A stretch of DNA of 64,000 nucleotides from positions 226,768 to 290,767 of the forward strand of contig JAEUWY010000007.1 of NCBI GenBank assembly GCA_022059125.1. The letters run 5' to 3'. The DNA is from Corynespora cassiicola. Its lineage: Eukaryota > Ascomycota > Dothideomycetes > Pleosporales > Corynesporascaceae. Every line of letters starts with the position of its first letter. Within the stretch, counting starts at the first letter, position 1. The notes beneath the pieces were generated by a model. It ran no database searches, was not told the origin of the DNA, and saw only the letters and a list, made by a program, of their open reading frames with translations. A program made the translations under genes and the position numbers. Below, piece after piece: positions 13,911 to 24,312 of this stretch.

Positions 13911-15806
13911 GACTAAATTTTCCCAGCTGAGCTGTGAGCTGGTCCCGTATTCCTAGCTCGACCGTCGTGATATCGAATCCATCCTTGAATCGAAATTTGT
14001 ACGTTGTGATGAGGTTTGCTGTAATAAGTCGAATTTGTGCAAGTGCAAGATTCTTCCCTACACATGCTCTGCAGCCTATTCAATGTCAGTCTTCCAGGCC
14101 TTTTATTCAATCTTGAAAGCACATACCAACTCCGAATAGCGCAAAAGCGCGCTTGTCTCTGATCAGCTCAAGCTTGCTTGTCCATTATTCTGGAATAAAC
14201 TCATCGGGTCTTTCAAAGGCGCGTTGCACCAGGAATTACTTAGTTCCGAGTCAAATAGAAGCCAAAGTCCTTACTTCGAGAAATTTTATACCGAGGCGCT
14301 GCGATCTTTGTGTATGGGGGGGGTAAAAGTGTCATAAATTTTTATCCCTTCCGGGCCAGTAATGCGGCTGCCAGTTATAAGAGCAGCTGGAATGAGGCGC
14401 ATTGACTCGTTTATGACAGCATTGAAATGCTCCAATGATGCTAAAGTGTGAATATCGTATGGGGTGGGCAGACGAATCAACTCTTCGTACACTTTCTCTG
14501 CATAGAGCTGATAGCATGCCGATAGATAGAAAAGAATGATAAAGCTACGCCCCGTTGCATCACTAAACAAAAAAAAGCTATTGTCTGCACGTCTGTGATG
14601 CGCATTATAGAGACAAATCACCTTGTGCTTACTTGCCACCTATAATCACTCTTGCAGCGTTCCCACTAAGAAGATTTTTCTGGGCTAATTCGTCTAGGCT
14701 TTGTTTGTTTTCTTCCATGTCCTCTATAGAGTACTTTGCGATGTCTGGTTCCGCGACCTTTGTCCGAAAAAGTCAGTCTTGTCAGTCTCGTCAGAGCAAT
14801 ACCCGCTAACGTGCCTTCAGTCATCTTTCCATGTATTCATCACCAAATTTCATCATCTCATTCCATGCTTTGATATCGGGTGCAAATGAAAAAAATGATA
14901 ATCCAATGCGGATGACCCAGGTGGCCATGCTCAATGGCCCTGGAAGGGACAACCCTGCCCGTTGCTGCGCCACGACTCGATGCCATGCGGCAGACTTCAT
15001 CATGCAGAAACTTTCATTAAATTCAAATTCACCCATGGTATCGTGAACAATCATTGCATTATGTCATTCACAACCACTGGATTTGATATTGTGCTCGCGA
15101 TGAGTTCTTCCAATGCAGCGACCTGCTTCCGGATACGCGGAACATTGGTTAATTGCTAAGTGCTGGTCAAATACTTGCTACCAAAAGTGAGCAGCATGGG
15201 GTTCTACCTTTGGAGTAAAGAGCCTTCTGCCATGCTTGACGCCTGCTCAGATGGTCCTGTGGTAGCCGGGAGAATATTGGCGAAGTTCTTGGGTAGACGA
15301 TATCGTACAACTCTGACCGTGTGAGGTCATTTCCTGGACTATACATGGCTTCGAAAGCGGCGGGATGGAATATCGTAATTTCATTCGGCCCTAAACTCAT
15401 GAGCTTCCAGTGATATATAGCTGACATCTTAAAAAGGAGGCCTACCTGTCCGAACGAACTGGCCATATTGCTTGTACAATGCATCTAGTACCTCATGATT
15501 CCTGGAATCACGGCATTTCCATACATGCCATAACTTGGAAATGGCGGCACTGACTGGGCCCAGAAATCTCTTTAGCTTATGAAAGAGGATCCTATACGCG
15601 ACAATGCTCCCAAAAAGGCCAAATTGGTACAATCCGCTTAACAGGATAAGGTTATAAAGTTCTCCTGTGATTGCAAGGACGAAGAAAAATGTTAGGAGAT
15701 GGAACAATACAACATATGGCCGCTTTAGGTGCCATTAGACGTTGATAAAGATAGGTTGATGTGCTAGTATACCAGTCACAATAGCAACCATGTATATTCT
15801 ATCCAT
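13911..15806 (-). pseudogene. Cytochrome P450 pseudogene (tryprostatin 6-hydroxylase-like group), C-terminus cut by transposon
   Basis: Read from an ATG at 15806, this has a P450 N-terminal membrane segment, then GPNEITIFHP, an I-helix VIIGGNDATG, the K-helix ESMRL (ExxR) and the haem motif FGVGCRACVGKNLA restored over a 51-nt intron. It is broken in several ways. There is an in-frame TAA about 24 codons in, and a one-base loss near 15050. A TGA follows EYMER near 14830. A frameshift lies in the C-run near 14320, and a TAA stands in place of the Arg of the PERW segment near 14180. The C/G-to-T/A stops are consistent with RIP leakage. The last codons are displaced to 4902-4919 by transposon copy 1. 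It is probably a former member of the biosynthetic locus on its right. Confidence 0.82.
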
Positions 15807-16497
15807 AGTGCTGCACTTGAGGAACAAGGACTACGAGAATGTAGCAATCGGGAATGTTTAAAATAATAAATTATTACCTGATGCTATCCGAGCTCAACGG
15901 GTTCCTCTTGTAAATTATCGGTGAATCGTTGTCCAGTTCCTGAACTGATTGAGATGTATCACTAGCGAATCCAACAGAGATGACAACATAGATAGGGTAG
16001 ATCTCACTAAGGATTGTGCATGCTAGAGAGAATAGTATGCATATGGTATTGATTTAATCACACTCCAGGAAGACTAATATGGGCCTGAACACTTTGAAAT
16101 CCAATAAAAATGTGCAGCTAACACCCTTCCCAGCGGAGATTGTATGCTCAGACTAGCATTTCTCTATTGAGTTTGGCTACGCACATCACATTGGTAATTT
16201 CCGAAGTCCGTCGCTACATGAGACACCTAATTCTATTGTTAGGAGTTCAGGGAATTGTTTCATTGCCTCGTCTTGCTCCTCTACATATCGGTCAGGTGGC
16301 GCAGTAGACAGGTGCCTGTGTTTCTCCCAGTCTCAACTCCGATTGAGGATACTTACCAATCATTTTATGCTTACATTCTATCCTATCAATCGAACACTGG
16401 TATTTCCTAGGAGATATTCCATTGAACGCATTTTCTTCTCGAACATCTCGCAGTCTAAACTTCACCAAACAAAAGAACCCACACAATAATCGAATGA
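15807..16497. other. Intergenic region between two pseudogenes
   Basis: I see no supported gene or repeat here. The short open frames show no family motif. Confidence 0.45.
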
Positions 16498-17628
16498 ATG
16501 ACCCAAAACAATCAAGCAACTGCAGCAGTCATAGCTACAAGTTTGGTCCTAATTCTAGTATGTTCAGTTGCTCTAGGGCTTTGATTCTGGGCTATAAAAG
16601 GATTGGGCATTCGATGAAGATTCACGATTATCTTTGCATTGTCTCATTTGCAAATAATCTGACAGCTCCCCCTTTCTTTCTCTGATGCTAAGAAAAAAAA
16701 ATTTTCAGCGTTGCATACTGTATCGATATTTTTATCGTTAAGCCTGAGAACTAATTAGTACCTATAACTTGATATAGCAACCAACATGTATACATGAATG
16801 GCTTACGGGAATATTGGAACTCACATTTCTGAAGTTCAGATGGAACAACTCACCATATCTTTGAAGTTATGCGCCAAATTGCTTTAGCTATGTGTTTATT
16901 AAGCATTAGCAGATCTTCTTTGCCTCACAGCCCTTATGGGCGGTGTCGATCACAGCATTCCGACTCTCTATTATCTTTGTCTATATTGAGATATTAGTAT
17001 AGGCTCATTTTTAATTACGTATATGTTTTCGTTGCTATCATATCGCTTTTCTTCATTGGAAGTATCACAACTACTTTACGGCTCTGCCAACTGATCAACT
17101 TTTCGTGGAGTAAAACCAAATCAAGTGTCTGCGGAGATATTGGAGCAGCTGAGCTGCAGAAGCAAGCTCTCAATCTCTCTCTTAATATCATAATTGACCT
17201 ACTTCCATTGCCACTTGTTTGGGGGCTCAACATGGACAAACAAGAGAAGATAGATATAACCGTAACATTTGCTTTGGGCTTACTGTGAGTTTCCCAGACA
17301 TGCTCTCATGATGTTTCAGCTTCATACGTGCTTGATCATCTAGGATCTCCCTATCACTTTAGGGCGCATTATACAGCTCAAGCATTGCGACGTAAAAGAA
17401 TTCACCTACTGTACCTATACTGCTATTCTTCCTACAATTTCTGATATGGCTGTGGGCGTTATCCTCGCTTGTTTTCCGCTACTAGGTCCCCTCATATACT
17501 GCAATCGATACAAAAATTCCGAACCTTCACTATATGCCAACCTTCTTGACAATTTTAAGAAGCAGCAGTCGGCTACTTCATCTACAAAGACTAAATTGAC
17601 GAACCAAAAAAACCCAACCAGGCACTAG
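16498..17628 (+). pseudogene. Fungal rhodopsin-domain (PTH11-like) membrane protein pseudogene
   Basis: From the ATG at 16498 the first segment reads as transmembrane sequence followed by VALGL-stop-FWAIKGLGIR-stop, where two TGA codons replace expected Arg or Trp. The next recognisable piece (near 16920-17000) is QPLWAVSITAFRLSIIFVYIEIL. Then comes the family core with VCGDIGAAELQKQALNLSL and NIIIDLLPLPLVWGLNMDK (17040-17250). Last is DMAVGVILACFPLLGPL (17440-17490) with a polar tail ending at 17628. Order and motifs (C-D, NI-D-LPLP-VW, VGVI-AC-P-LGP) match the fungal rhodopsin domain. Stops and frame changes between pieces show that it is dead. It was possibly a membrane component of the decayed cluster. 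Confidence 0.7.
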
Positions 17629-18411
17629 ATAAGTCTCCTACTAATTCAATTGAGCTATCTGATTTACCTGGCATGAATCACTCTCATAAGGCTCAGGCAC
17701 ATTCGGAAACAACTCTATGGAATACTCCTGATACGACAGTTACAGGAAATAAAACAGAAGTTGAATGAGAATTCAGAGTAACTACATGAATGAAATTAAC
17801 AGATAGCAAGCATGTGGATATTCTGTTCGGGTTCTTTACCCGAGTTATCGAAGAGTTTTTAGACAATACGAAATAGATTTGTACAAAAAACAAACCTATA
17901 ACAGGCGGTACTAGTTTACGCAGAGGCTGTAGACAAGCTTTAAAGTTACTAATAATGATATTGCCTAAAGAATGTAACGGAATGTATTTACCGATCGCCT
18001 GAAGACGTTGTTAAATCTAATTGCAGTACAGAACGGGACGGAACGGGACGGGGGGTACGGGGCAGTACGGGGCGGTAACGTGTTAAATAAAATACAATAA
18101 GACGACAGGTTGATTATCTATTGTTTGTTACCAGCAGTAGATATATACTATGTAGATAATCTGCAGTAAGTGCTTAACTAACACATACTTTTCTATGGCT
18201 GTTTATAAGCGTATATGCCCATGTAAGAGAAAAATAAAGATATTAAGCCAAAATTGTGGTTACTACAGCTATTAAGGAAGCTATTAAATATTCGCGTACA
18301 GGTCAGTAAGCCCCATGGTTGATTTTATATAATATTTGTCGATGGAGAATACAGGGAGTATATACAATATCTGAGTACCATGACTGCTCATTCCGTCGCC
18401 TTATGTTGGTT
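17629..18411. other. Intergenic region with a short G-rich patch
   Basis: No gene is seen. Positions 18027-18075 hold a G-rich run with repeated ACGGGACGG and TACGGGGC units in otherwise AT-rich sequence; it could form a G-quadruplex, but function is unknown. Confidence 0.45.
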
Positions 18412-18801
18412 TCAATTTCTGGAAGTGACTGATTTGTCCCCAATTACCACAGCCCTCATTTTATCCCGCACAATGAAAGTTTCCTCGTCTGCAGCAATTT
18501 TTGCTGCCGCTTCAGGTGCCGACACGATCCCAAAGAAGGTCTGGAAAGCTGTCTCACTTGGAAAAACAAGCTCAGCAATACCATCATAAGTAAAGTCTTC
18601 TTGTGTACCAACAAGAACTGTAGCACCCCAGGAGCCATTTTGATTCGTGCGGTCGATGTAATGGCGTGTGTGGGTAAGTGGGAAGGTTTCCCCAGCAATT
18701 GACTTCAGAAGTTCGACATGTTTGTTGTCCCAGTGAGATTTGAACTCGGCTGGCGTAAGCGAGGGTTTTCTTGTGATAAAAAGAAGAAAACTGAACGTCA
18801 T
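18412..18801 (-). CDS. EthD-domain protein
   Basis: Single exon, 129 aa. EthD-fold proteins are small dimeric alpha/beta barrels. In fungal aromatic-polyketide clusters they act as decarboxylases, oxygenases or cyclases. It starts MTFSFLLFITRKPSLTPAEFKSHW, the typical first strand and helix (RKP-LT-eeF-hW), with NKHVELLKSIAG, THTRHYIDR and a C-terminal RDKMRAVVIGDKS. It is the only clearly intact reading frame between the two transposon copies, with a P450 pseudogene and a rhodopsin-domain pseudogene on one side and a broken terpene cyclase on the other. Whether it still functions is open; its substrate is unknown. Confidence 0.8.
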   Translation of the reverse strand: MTFSFLLFITRKPSLTPAEFKSHWDNKHVELLKSIAGETFPLTHTRHYIDRTNQNGSWGATVLVGTQEDFTYDGIAELVFPSETAFQTFFGIVSAPEAAAKIAADEETFIVRDKMRAVVIGDKSVTSRN

Positions 18802-19249
18802 TCTTTAGTATTGCATGTGTATTTTGGATTTTGAAAATTGATGATTGTAGTGGAGTAAAGCGAGGGTTCTGAGATTTAAGCTGGAACGACTTGACCAGTC
18901 TTCTTGTATATGGGCGCAGTGACTCATTTTTAGACTTCTTATTGGGTTTGGTGCAACATGTTTTATTTCGGACTCCGAAATCTCATCTAATAGTTGGGAT
19001 CCACTTTATTGCCAACGTGCGGCGTGGTCATATATGTGGCGGGGCAATAACGCCCTGACTCGATCTAACCGCCGGGGCTAGAACAAGCGATGCTCGGCTG
19101 TAGATGTTTAGTGCAACTTCGCCGCAATGCTTCCAGACATGCAGGCATGCATGAAATCCAACGATTTTATGAACATTGCACTGCCTCTTACATTATCCCC
19201 CGATTGTCCCCCGATTCGTCACATCTTATAAACTGCTAGGATCAAAATC
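18802..19249. other. Divergent intergenic region between EthD gene and terpene-cyclase pseudogene
   Basis: 448 bp separate the EthD start from the opposite-strand terpene-cyclase remnant, so this was probably a shared promoter region. No specific site is recognisable. Confidence 0.4.
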
Positions 19250-20265
19250 ATGCCAGCAGATATCGGTTCTTCTTCACCAAGCTCATCTTCAATGTCGTAA
19301 TTGCCAAAATCTTTCGATAGATAGAATTTCTATCTGCATTATAATAGACTTAAACCCTGGTTTCTATTGCAAAATTGCATTTATCACATTCATAAACATT
19401 TCCTCTTTACCTATAGCGACCTGAAGACAATGGTCATCCCCAGCACAGCTTTTGGACTCTCTGTCGGCATTGCTAAAGGAATTTCCGAGTACGACATAGA
19501 TCTACACCATTATCTTTACGGTCTAGTGCACAAGGTGCCCGTCATGTTACTTTTGACCTGGATCAACTGCCTGGCGTTCAACGTGCATAATCAGAAATCG
19601 CCGCGTGCAGTTAAAGAAGACACATTGAACAAACCCTGGCGCCCAATCCCATCCAATCGAATAGATTAGAGACATCTGAGACTACTATCTATAGTCATAT
19701 ATCCAATCTCCATCACCACAAGCTTCGTCCTTGGAGGAGGGCTAACACAATCGCCACTTCTTGCTCTACTTGATTTCATGCACAACGACCAAGGACTTGG
19801 TGACAAGAATTCATTATACGGAACATTCTCAATGCATGCGGATTTGTGTCCTTTGCATCAAGGGCGTCTGGAGTCGCAGAATAGTCGAGTGTTGATGCTG
19901 TCATTGTTAAATGGTCATTAATAATCGGACTCATTGTCTTTGCAACTGTACACATCCAAGACATGTACGACCAGATCGGCGGGCGATGCGGCAGCAGGTC
20001 GCCGGGCCATTCCGCTTATATTGGGGGATGATATCGCTCGCTGGACCATTGTCACGCCAATCCTATTGTGGAGCTGCATCTGTCCTAGTCACCGGGATGT
20101 TAATATTTTTTGGATATTATACAGTGGCTGGATTGGGAATTATAATTCCTGGGAGACTGATTACTTGTCGAACTGCGAGGAGCGATAGAACAACGTTTTT
20201 GATATACGATGGTTGGTTCGTGGGGGTATATTATCAGCTTATAATTAGGAAGAATTTTCCTATCT
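19250..20265 (+). pseudogene. UbiA-type membrane terpene cyclase / prenyltransferase pseudogene
   Basis: The frame 19415-19666 reads FTYSDLKTMVIPSTAFG and then EDTLNKPWRPIPSNRID. These are the hallmark blocks of the fungal UbiA-like family that includes the fumagillin beta-trans-bergamotene synthase. A TAG stops the frame at 19667. The family then continues in shifted frames: ILNACGFVSFAS, VHIQDMYDQ (second Asp-rich region) and GDAAAGRRAIPLILGDDIARW. There are at least two further stops or frameshifts, and the N-terminal part (from the ATG at 19250) also has stops. The product would have been an integral-membrane sesquiterpene cyclase or aromatic prenyltransferase. It is dead as sequenced. 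Confidence 0.75.
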
Positions 20266-20473
20266 AGAAATAGATAATTTTTTGTCCTTTTCTTACTATC
20301 TAACATGAATGTGATGAATTCTAGTTTTTTAAGCGTTTGCGTAATTAGAAGTGTCTCATAAATCTAAGTAGTAATCTTATCTAATCAGATTTTCAGAGCC
20401 CCGCTTTTGCCGATCGTTACTCTGAAAATAGCCATAGGACACATCTCCCAGTTGCCACCTCATCTTTTTCGTC
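20266..20473. other. Short intergenic region before the regulator
   Basis: AT-rich; no gene is seen. It probably contains the promoter of the Zn2Cys6 gene. Confidence 0.4.
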
Positions 20474-21949
20474 ATGCCGATCCAACGTTCTCGCGGTGGC
20501 TGCCATACATGCAAGAAACGAAAAAGAAAATGCGACGAAACAAGACCCGAGTGTCGAGCATGTCAAAGTCGGGGTAACACATGCGGAGGGTATGACCTGC
20601 AGCTTCGCTGGAACTCATCCTATCCATCACCCACTGGAATAACGGTTGCGGAACGAATCGAAGGCACTCTGGCCAACAACTGTGACGAAGAGTTGAGACT
20701 TCGAGACACAGCTCTCACGCAGAGCTCATCTCTATCTACGCCATGCACCGTGGTGGGGGATCATGCAGATGAAGTTGAACAGCAGGCATTCCAGAGATGT
20801 CCGTCATGCTCACATCAGATTTACATTCGTCGGGACTAACCATTTGTCAGTCCTTTTATCGGGGGTTCATGCTCTCTATGCCACCACAATCAATGCTTGG
20901 ATCAAACCATTGATAGCAGAGCACTCACGAAACTCCTCTGCACTCTTGATTGTATGCGCCAATATCCAGATTCTGATCGAAGAAGGATCCTCTTTGCAGT
21001 TTCATAGCCACTTCGACCGCGCTTTAAAAATATTCCAGGTCGAGCTGTTTGCTTCAAATGGAGCGATAAAGCCCCCGACACTTGGTGCTGGGTTGCTCTT
21101 GTGCACGCTTTCTGTTAGTTAGTCGCCTTTCGAGAAAAATGTATGACTTATGCATGACAGCTACTGCAAGGCCTCCAGTGGACACAGCATTTGCTTTGCA
21201 TGGCTGATCTCTACGACTTGCGCGGAGATCTGGATGGCCTGCGCATAGAACGTGACATGTACACACGTCATTGCTTAGAGGTCATGGGCGTTATGGACTT
21301 GCCTAATCTCGTTCTAGGAAGACACACCCAATGTATGGGATTCTGGAAGAGGTTGCGAAAAGTCCAAGACCGCTGGAGTCATTACGACATGGATGGCGTT
21401 GAGCCTATTTCAGGGATTCCACGATCTCTTCTCGATATATGTGCACGAATTGACGAACCAGCAGCCGATAGCCGATTTTGGCTTTGGCAGGGGGGTATCG
21501 GAGAGTTCACACAATGCCATCTTTGGGACGCCTGGCGATTTGCCGGTATGCTGGACCATCGCCGACGTTGGCGCCCATCGTCGGTCGGTGCGACACACCC
21601 CCCGACAGGTGTCATTCTGCCTTCTTCCACTCAGTTAATGTTCCGGTTATTAAGTGCACTTGATGCACTACGTCTTGGATTAAAACAGAAGGAGAACTCG
21701 CATATGTTGGTTGCAAATGCCACTTTATATCCTTGGTTTGTAGCCAGCACTGAGGTTGGAATCCTCAACGAATATCCATCATGGATGTCAGCCACGGAAC
21801 AGTTGCGCGATGATCTTCTGGCTTCTGATTCTAGTCAGAATTCTCGCATCCTGATGGAGCTGGTATCAGATATCCACCAGAGTCCGGACCAGTCTCTTGA
21901 TATAGAGCGTAGTTTACTTGCAAAGTCTGTGGAAATCGCACTTTTTTAA
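20474..21949 (+). pseudogene. Zn2Cys6 transcription factor with probable frameshift
   Basis: The N-terminus has a complete Zn2Cys6 cluster: CHTCKKRKRKCDETRPEC followed by RAC and the last Cys in NTC, spaced C-x2-C-x6-C-x6-C-x2-C-x6-C, then the usual GYDLQLRW. The frame stops at 20839. From about 20795 the next frame continues as a typical fungal transcription-factor middle domain (DVRHAHIRFTF). It then passes through a normal intron at 21114-21160 (TLS then LLQGLQWTQ) and runs to 21949. I found no intron that could join the first two frames while keeping the coding-looking sequence, so a 1-nt frameshift is the simplest reading. It was probably the pathway regulator of the decayed locus. A sequencing error is the main alternative. 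Confidence 0.65.
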
Positions 21950-22271
21950 GTCCAAATTCGCTGGTCACACTTTCCCTACATGTTGGCGCAATCGCAAGGT
22001 CTTTTTGTGCATGTGGTCAAACTTGGGCTTTATTCTTTAATCACACATTGCTTGGACAAGTGATAAAGACGTCTTCAAGGGAGAGGGTTTGAAAGGTGCA
22101 GTCAAGCGCATTCCGTCAAATTAGGAACCAAAAGTATACTGACTATGACGGCGAACCTTTTCGAAGCTCAGATGGATTTTAGGATCATATTCCCTGTTTG
22201 TGTCTTGAATGTACGAGTATCAATATCTTGCTGTCGCCTGGGATGATTTCATCATTCCACCTCCAGCCTTT

Positions 22272-23644
22272 TTAAGCCAGTCTCTTTGGCTTGGCCACGA
22301 TAATAGAATCACCAGTCTCTGCAGCATGTTTCCAGATCTTTATAAGTTTCAGCCCTGAGGACTCGAGAAGTGCAAGCCATTCCTTCTCTGTACGCTCTTT
22401 AGCGGCAAGACCTGTCATCATGTTGAAGTCAGCCATCGTCACACGCCATGGAACTCCACCAGAGTCTGGTATTACAATGTCATCAATTAGCATCAATGAA
22501 TTTTGATCAAAAGCAGAAGTTATATGATCAAGAATTTCTTGGGCTTGACTGTCTTGATGATCGTGAATGATGTTTCGCATATAATAGGCACGGGCGCCTG
22601 TTTTCTTTTATTAGCGATTGTTATTCTTAGAGATATTATACACCTTACCTTTGACTGGCTGGGGTGTGAAGAATTCATAGACTTGGGCCTCAACTCCAGG
22701 TTTGGATAATGCACCCCAAGCATCAATTACATGCCTCTGATCTTGTATGATGATCCTTCCCTTCAGGTGAGAATCGTTCCTTCACCAAAAGGCTTTGACT
22801 TCCGAGACCACCCCCAATATCTACGAAGAGAACCGTGTCATCTATCATATCCTGTCCAACCTCCTGTTCGAAAGGAAAAACATCGACGAATTCAGGTAAA
22901 CCGTGACGTTCAAAAGGTAGTCACTCCATGAACGTGCGAAATTCTTCTGGATGAGACTGGAGCCATACAAACGGATATTCGTTTGTGTTGAAGCTAGCTT
23001 GCAAGGCGGAGTCGAGGACGATCATTGGGTTTCTGTAGTTCTTGGATTTAAGGTACTGAGGGAGGGCCGCGAATCCAGGATTCAGTACAGTGTTGCTGGG
23101 TTGATGTTAGCACGTGATGGACATTGATGAAGATTCTATACTAATAAGATATAACCAAGCTCAATGGTGGTGTAAGTGCCTGGGTGATATTGTTAACTAC
23201 ATACTGGTTTTCGCCAACTTGCTTGATCCAACGAAAGGACTGATAGAACCGTAGCAGTCTCTCCAGACCACATCTCAGCACTTTTAAAGATTCATTGCAC
23301 AAGACTAGAAAGCTTTCGGTGAAACTCACGCGTGAGAGTGTAATCAATTCCCTTAATCTCTGCGATATTTTCAGCACTTGAAGGGCCAGAGCTTGCAGCC
23401 AGCGTTTCGAACATTTTTGTGTCAATACCGACGCGAGCTAGGGAAGAATATAACGCCCCGTATGCGATCAAGTGAACACTGTCACTTGGAAAATGAACTG
23501 AAAGACTCGCATTGTACGCTACGTCACGAAATCTACGCCGAAGATCTTCGTTCTGGAGTATTGAAGATGGTGGGTTTCGCTTAGCTGTTCCAGCTTTTGA
23601 ACCAGAGCTTCGGCTTCGACTGCGGACAACGACGGGGACGACAT
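22272..23644 (-). pseudogene. SAM-dependent O-methyltransferase pseudogene
   Basis: From the ATG at 23644 the order is that of fungal secondary-metabolism O-methyltransferases: a helical N-terminus with FRDVAYNASLSVHF, LERLLRFYQSFRWI, NNITQALT, the SAM-binding VDIGGGLGSQ, RHVIDAWGALSKPGVE, RAYYMRNIIHDHQD and the closing LMLIDDIVIPDSG. It is broken by a frameshift after about 20 codons, a TGA after FME (near 22930) and a frameshift after the SAM motif (near 22770). Two intron positions remain recognisable. The last exon (22272-22580) is open. It is probably another tailoring enzyme of the dead locus. Confidence 0.78.
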
Positions 23645-24312
23645 GCTCTATGTGGAAATTAGTGTCCTGTGGGTTTTTTAAAATGTCAAAATAATGTTCA
23701 GTAGCTAGGCTGGGATAATTGAGAACGTTTTGTATCCGGAAGAGGGGACCAAGCTCTTGAGAAGGGCTTGTAACGCTTGATATACATACGGCAATAGTCT
23801 ATCGGAAGGATTGCGACGAAGTTGAGACATACATTCCCTTGCATGAATGACTTTTGCATTTCAAATTAAACCGATTAGCTTACGCATGGTCAGCTATCGA
23901 CGTTGTAATGGGGCGTATGCGTCGCATAGAATTCGCCTGCTTGTTCGCTTTTAACCGACGTCATTAGGGCGCAGTATCATCACCGCGCTTCCACCATCCC
24001 TCTAAATTCGCTTAATAAGCTGATTTCAAAGTATATGCCTATTAAAGAACTATTATGTTCGTTATTAATGCTTGAACTAAGGCTACATTTTTTTTAACTT
24101 AATGAGCATTAGCAAGGGGTACCGTATACAGAATATGGAGGCATTACAAAACGAAAGCCTATAAGCCACTACCCGGCTTAAAAACTCGACATGCGAGACT
24201 AATATTAGATTAACAAATTATGTCTACTCAAATTAGTATTTTTAGGTAATCTTATTTTCAAGTGGTAGAGCCAAACGTTAGGATATTTTCTGTGCCTCAA
24301 ACAAAACAATAG
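23645..24312. other. Intergenic region
   Basis: 668 bp with no supported gene; it becomes AT-rich towards the transposon. Confidence 0.45.
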
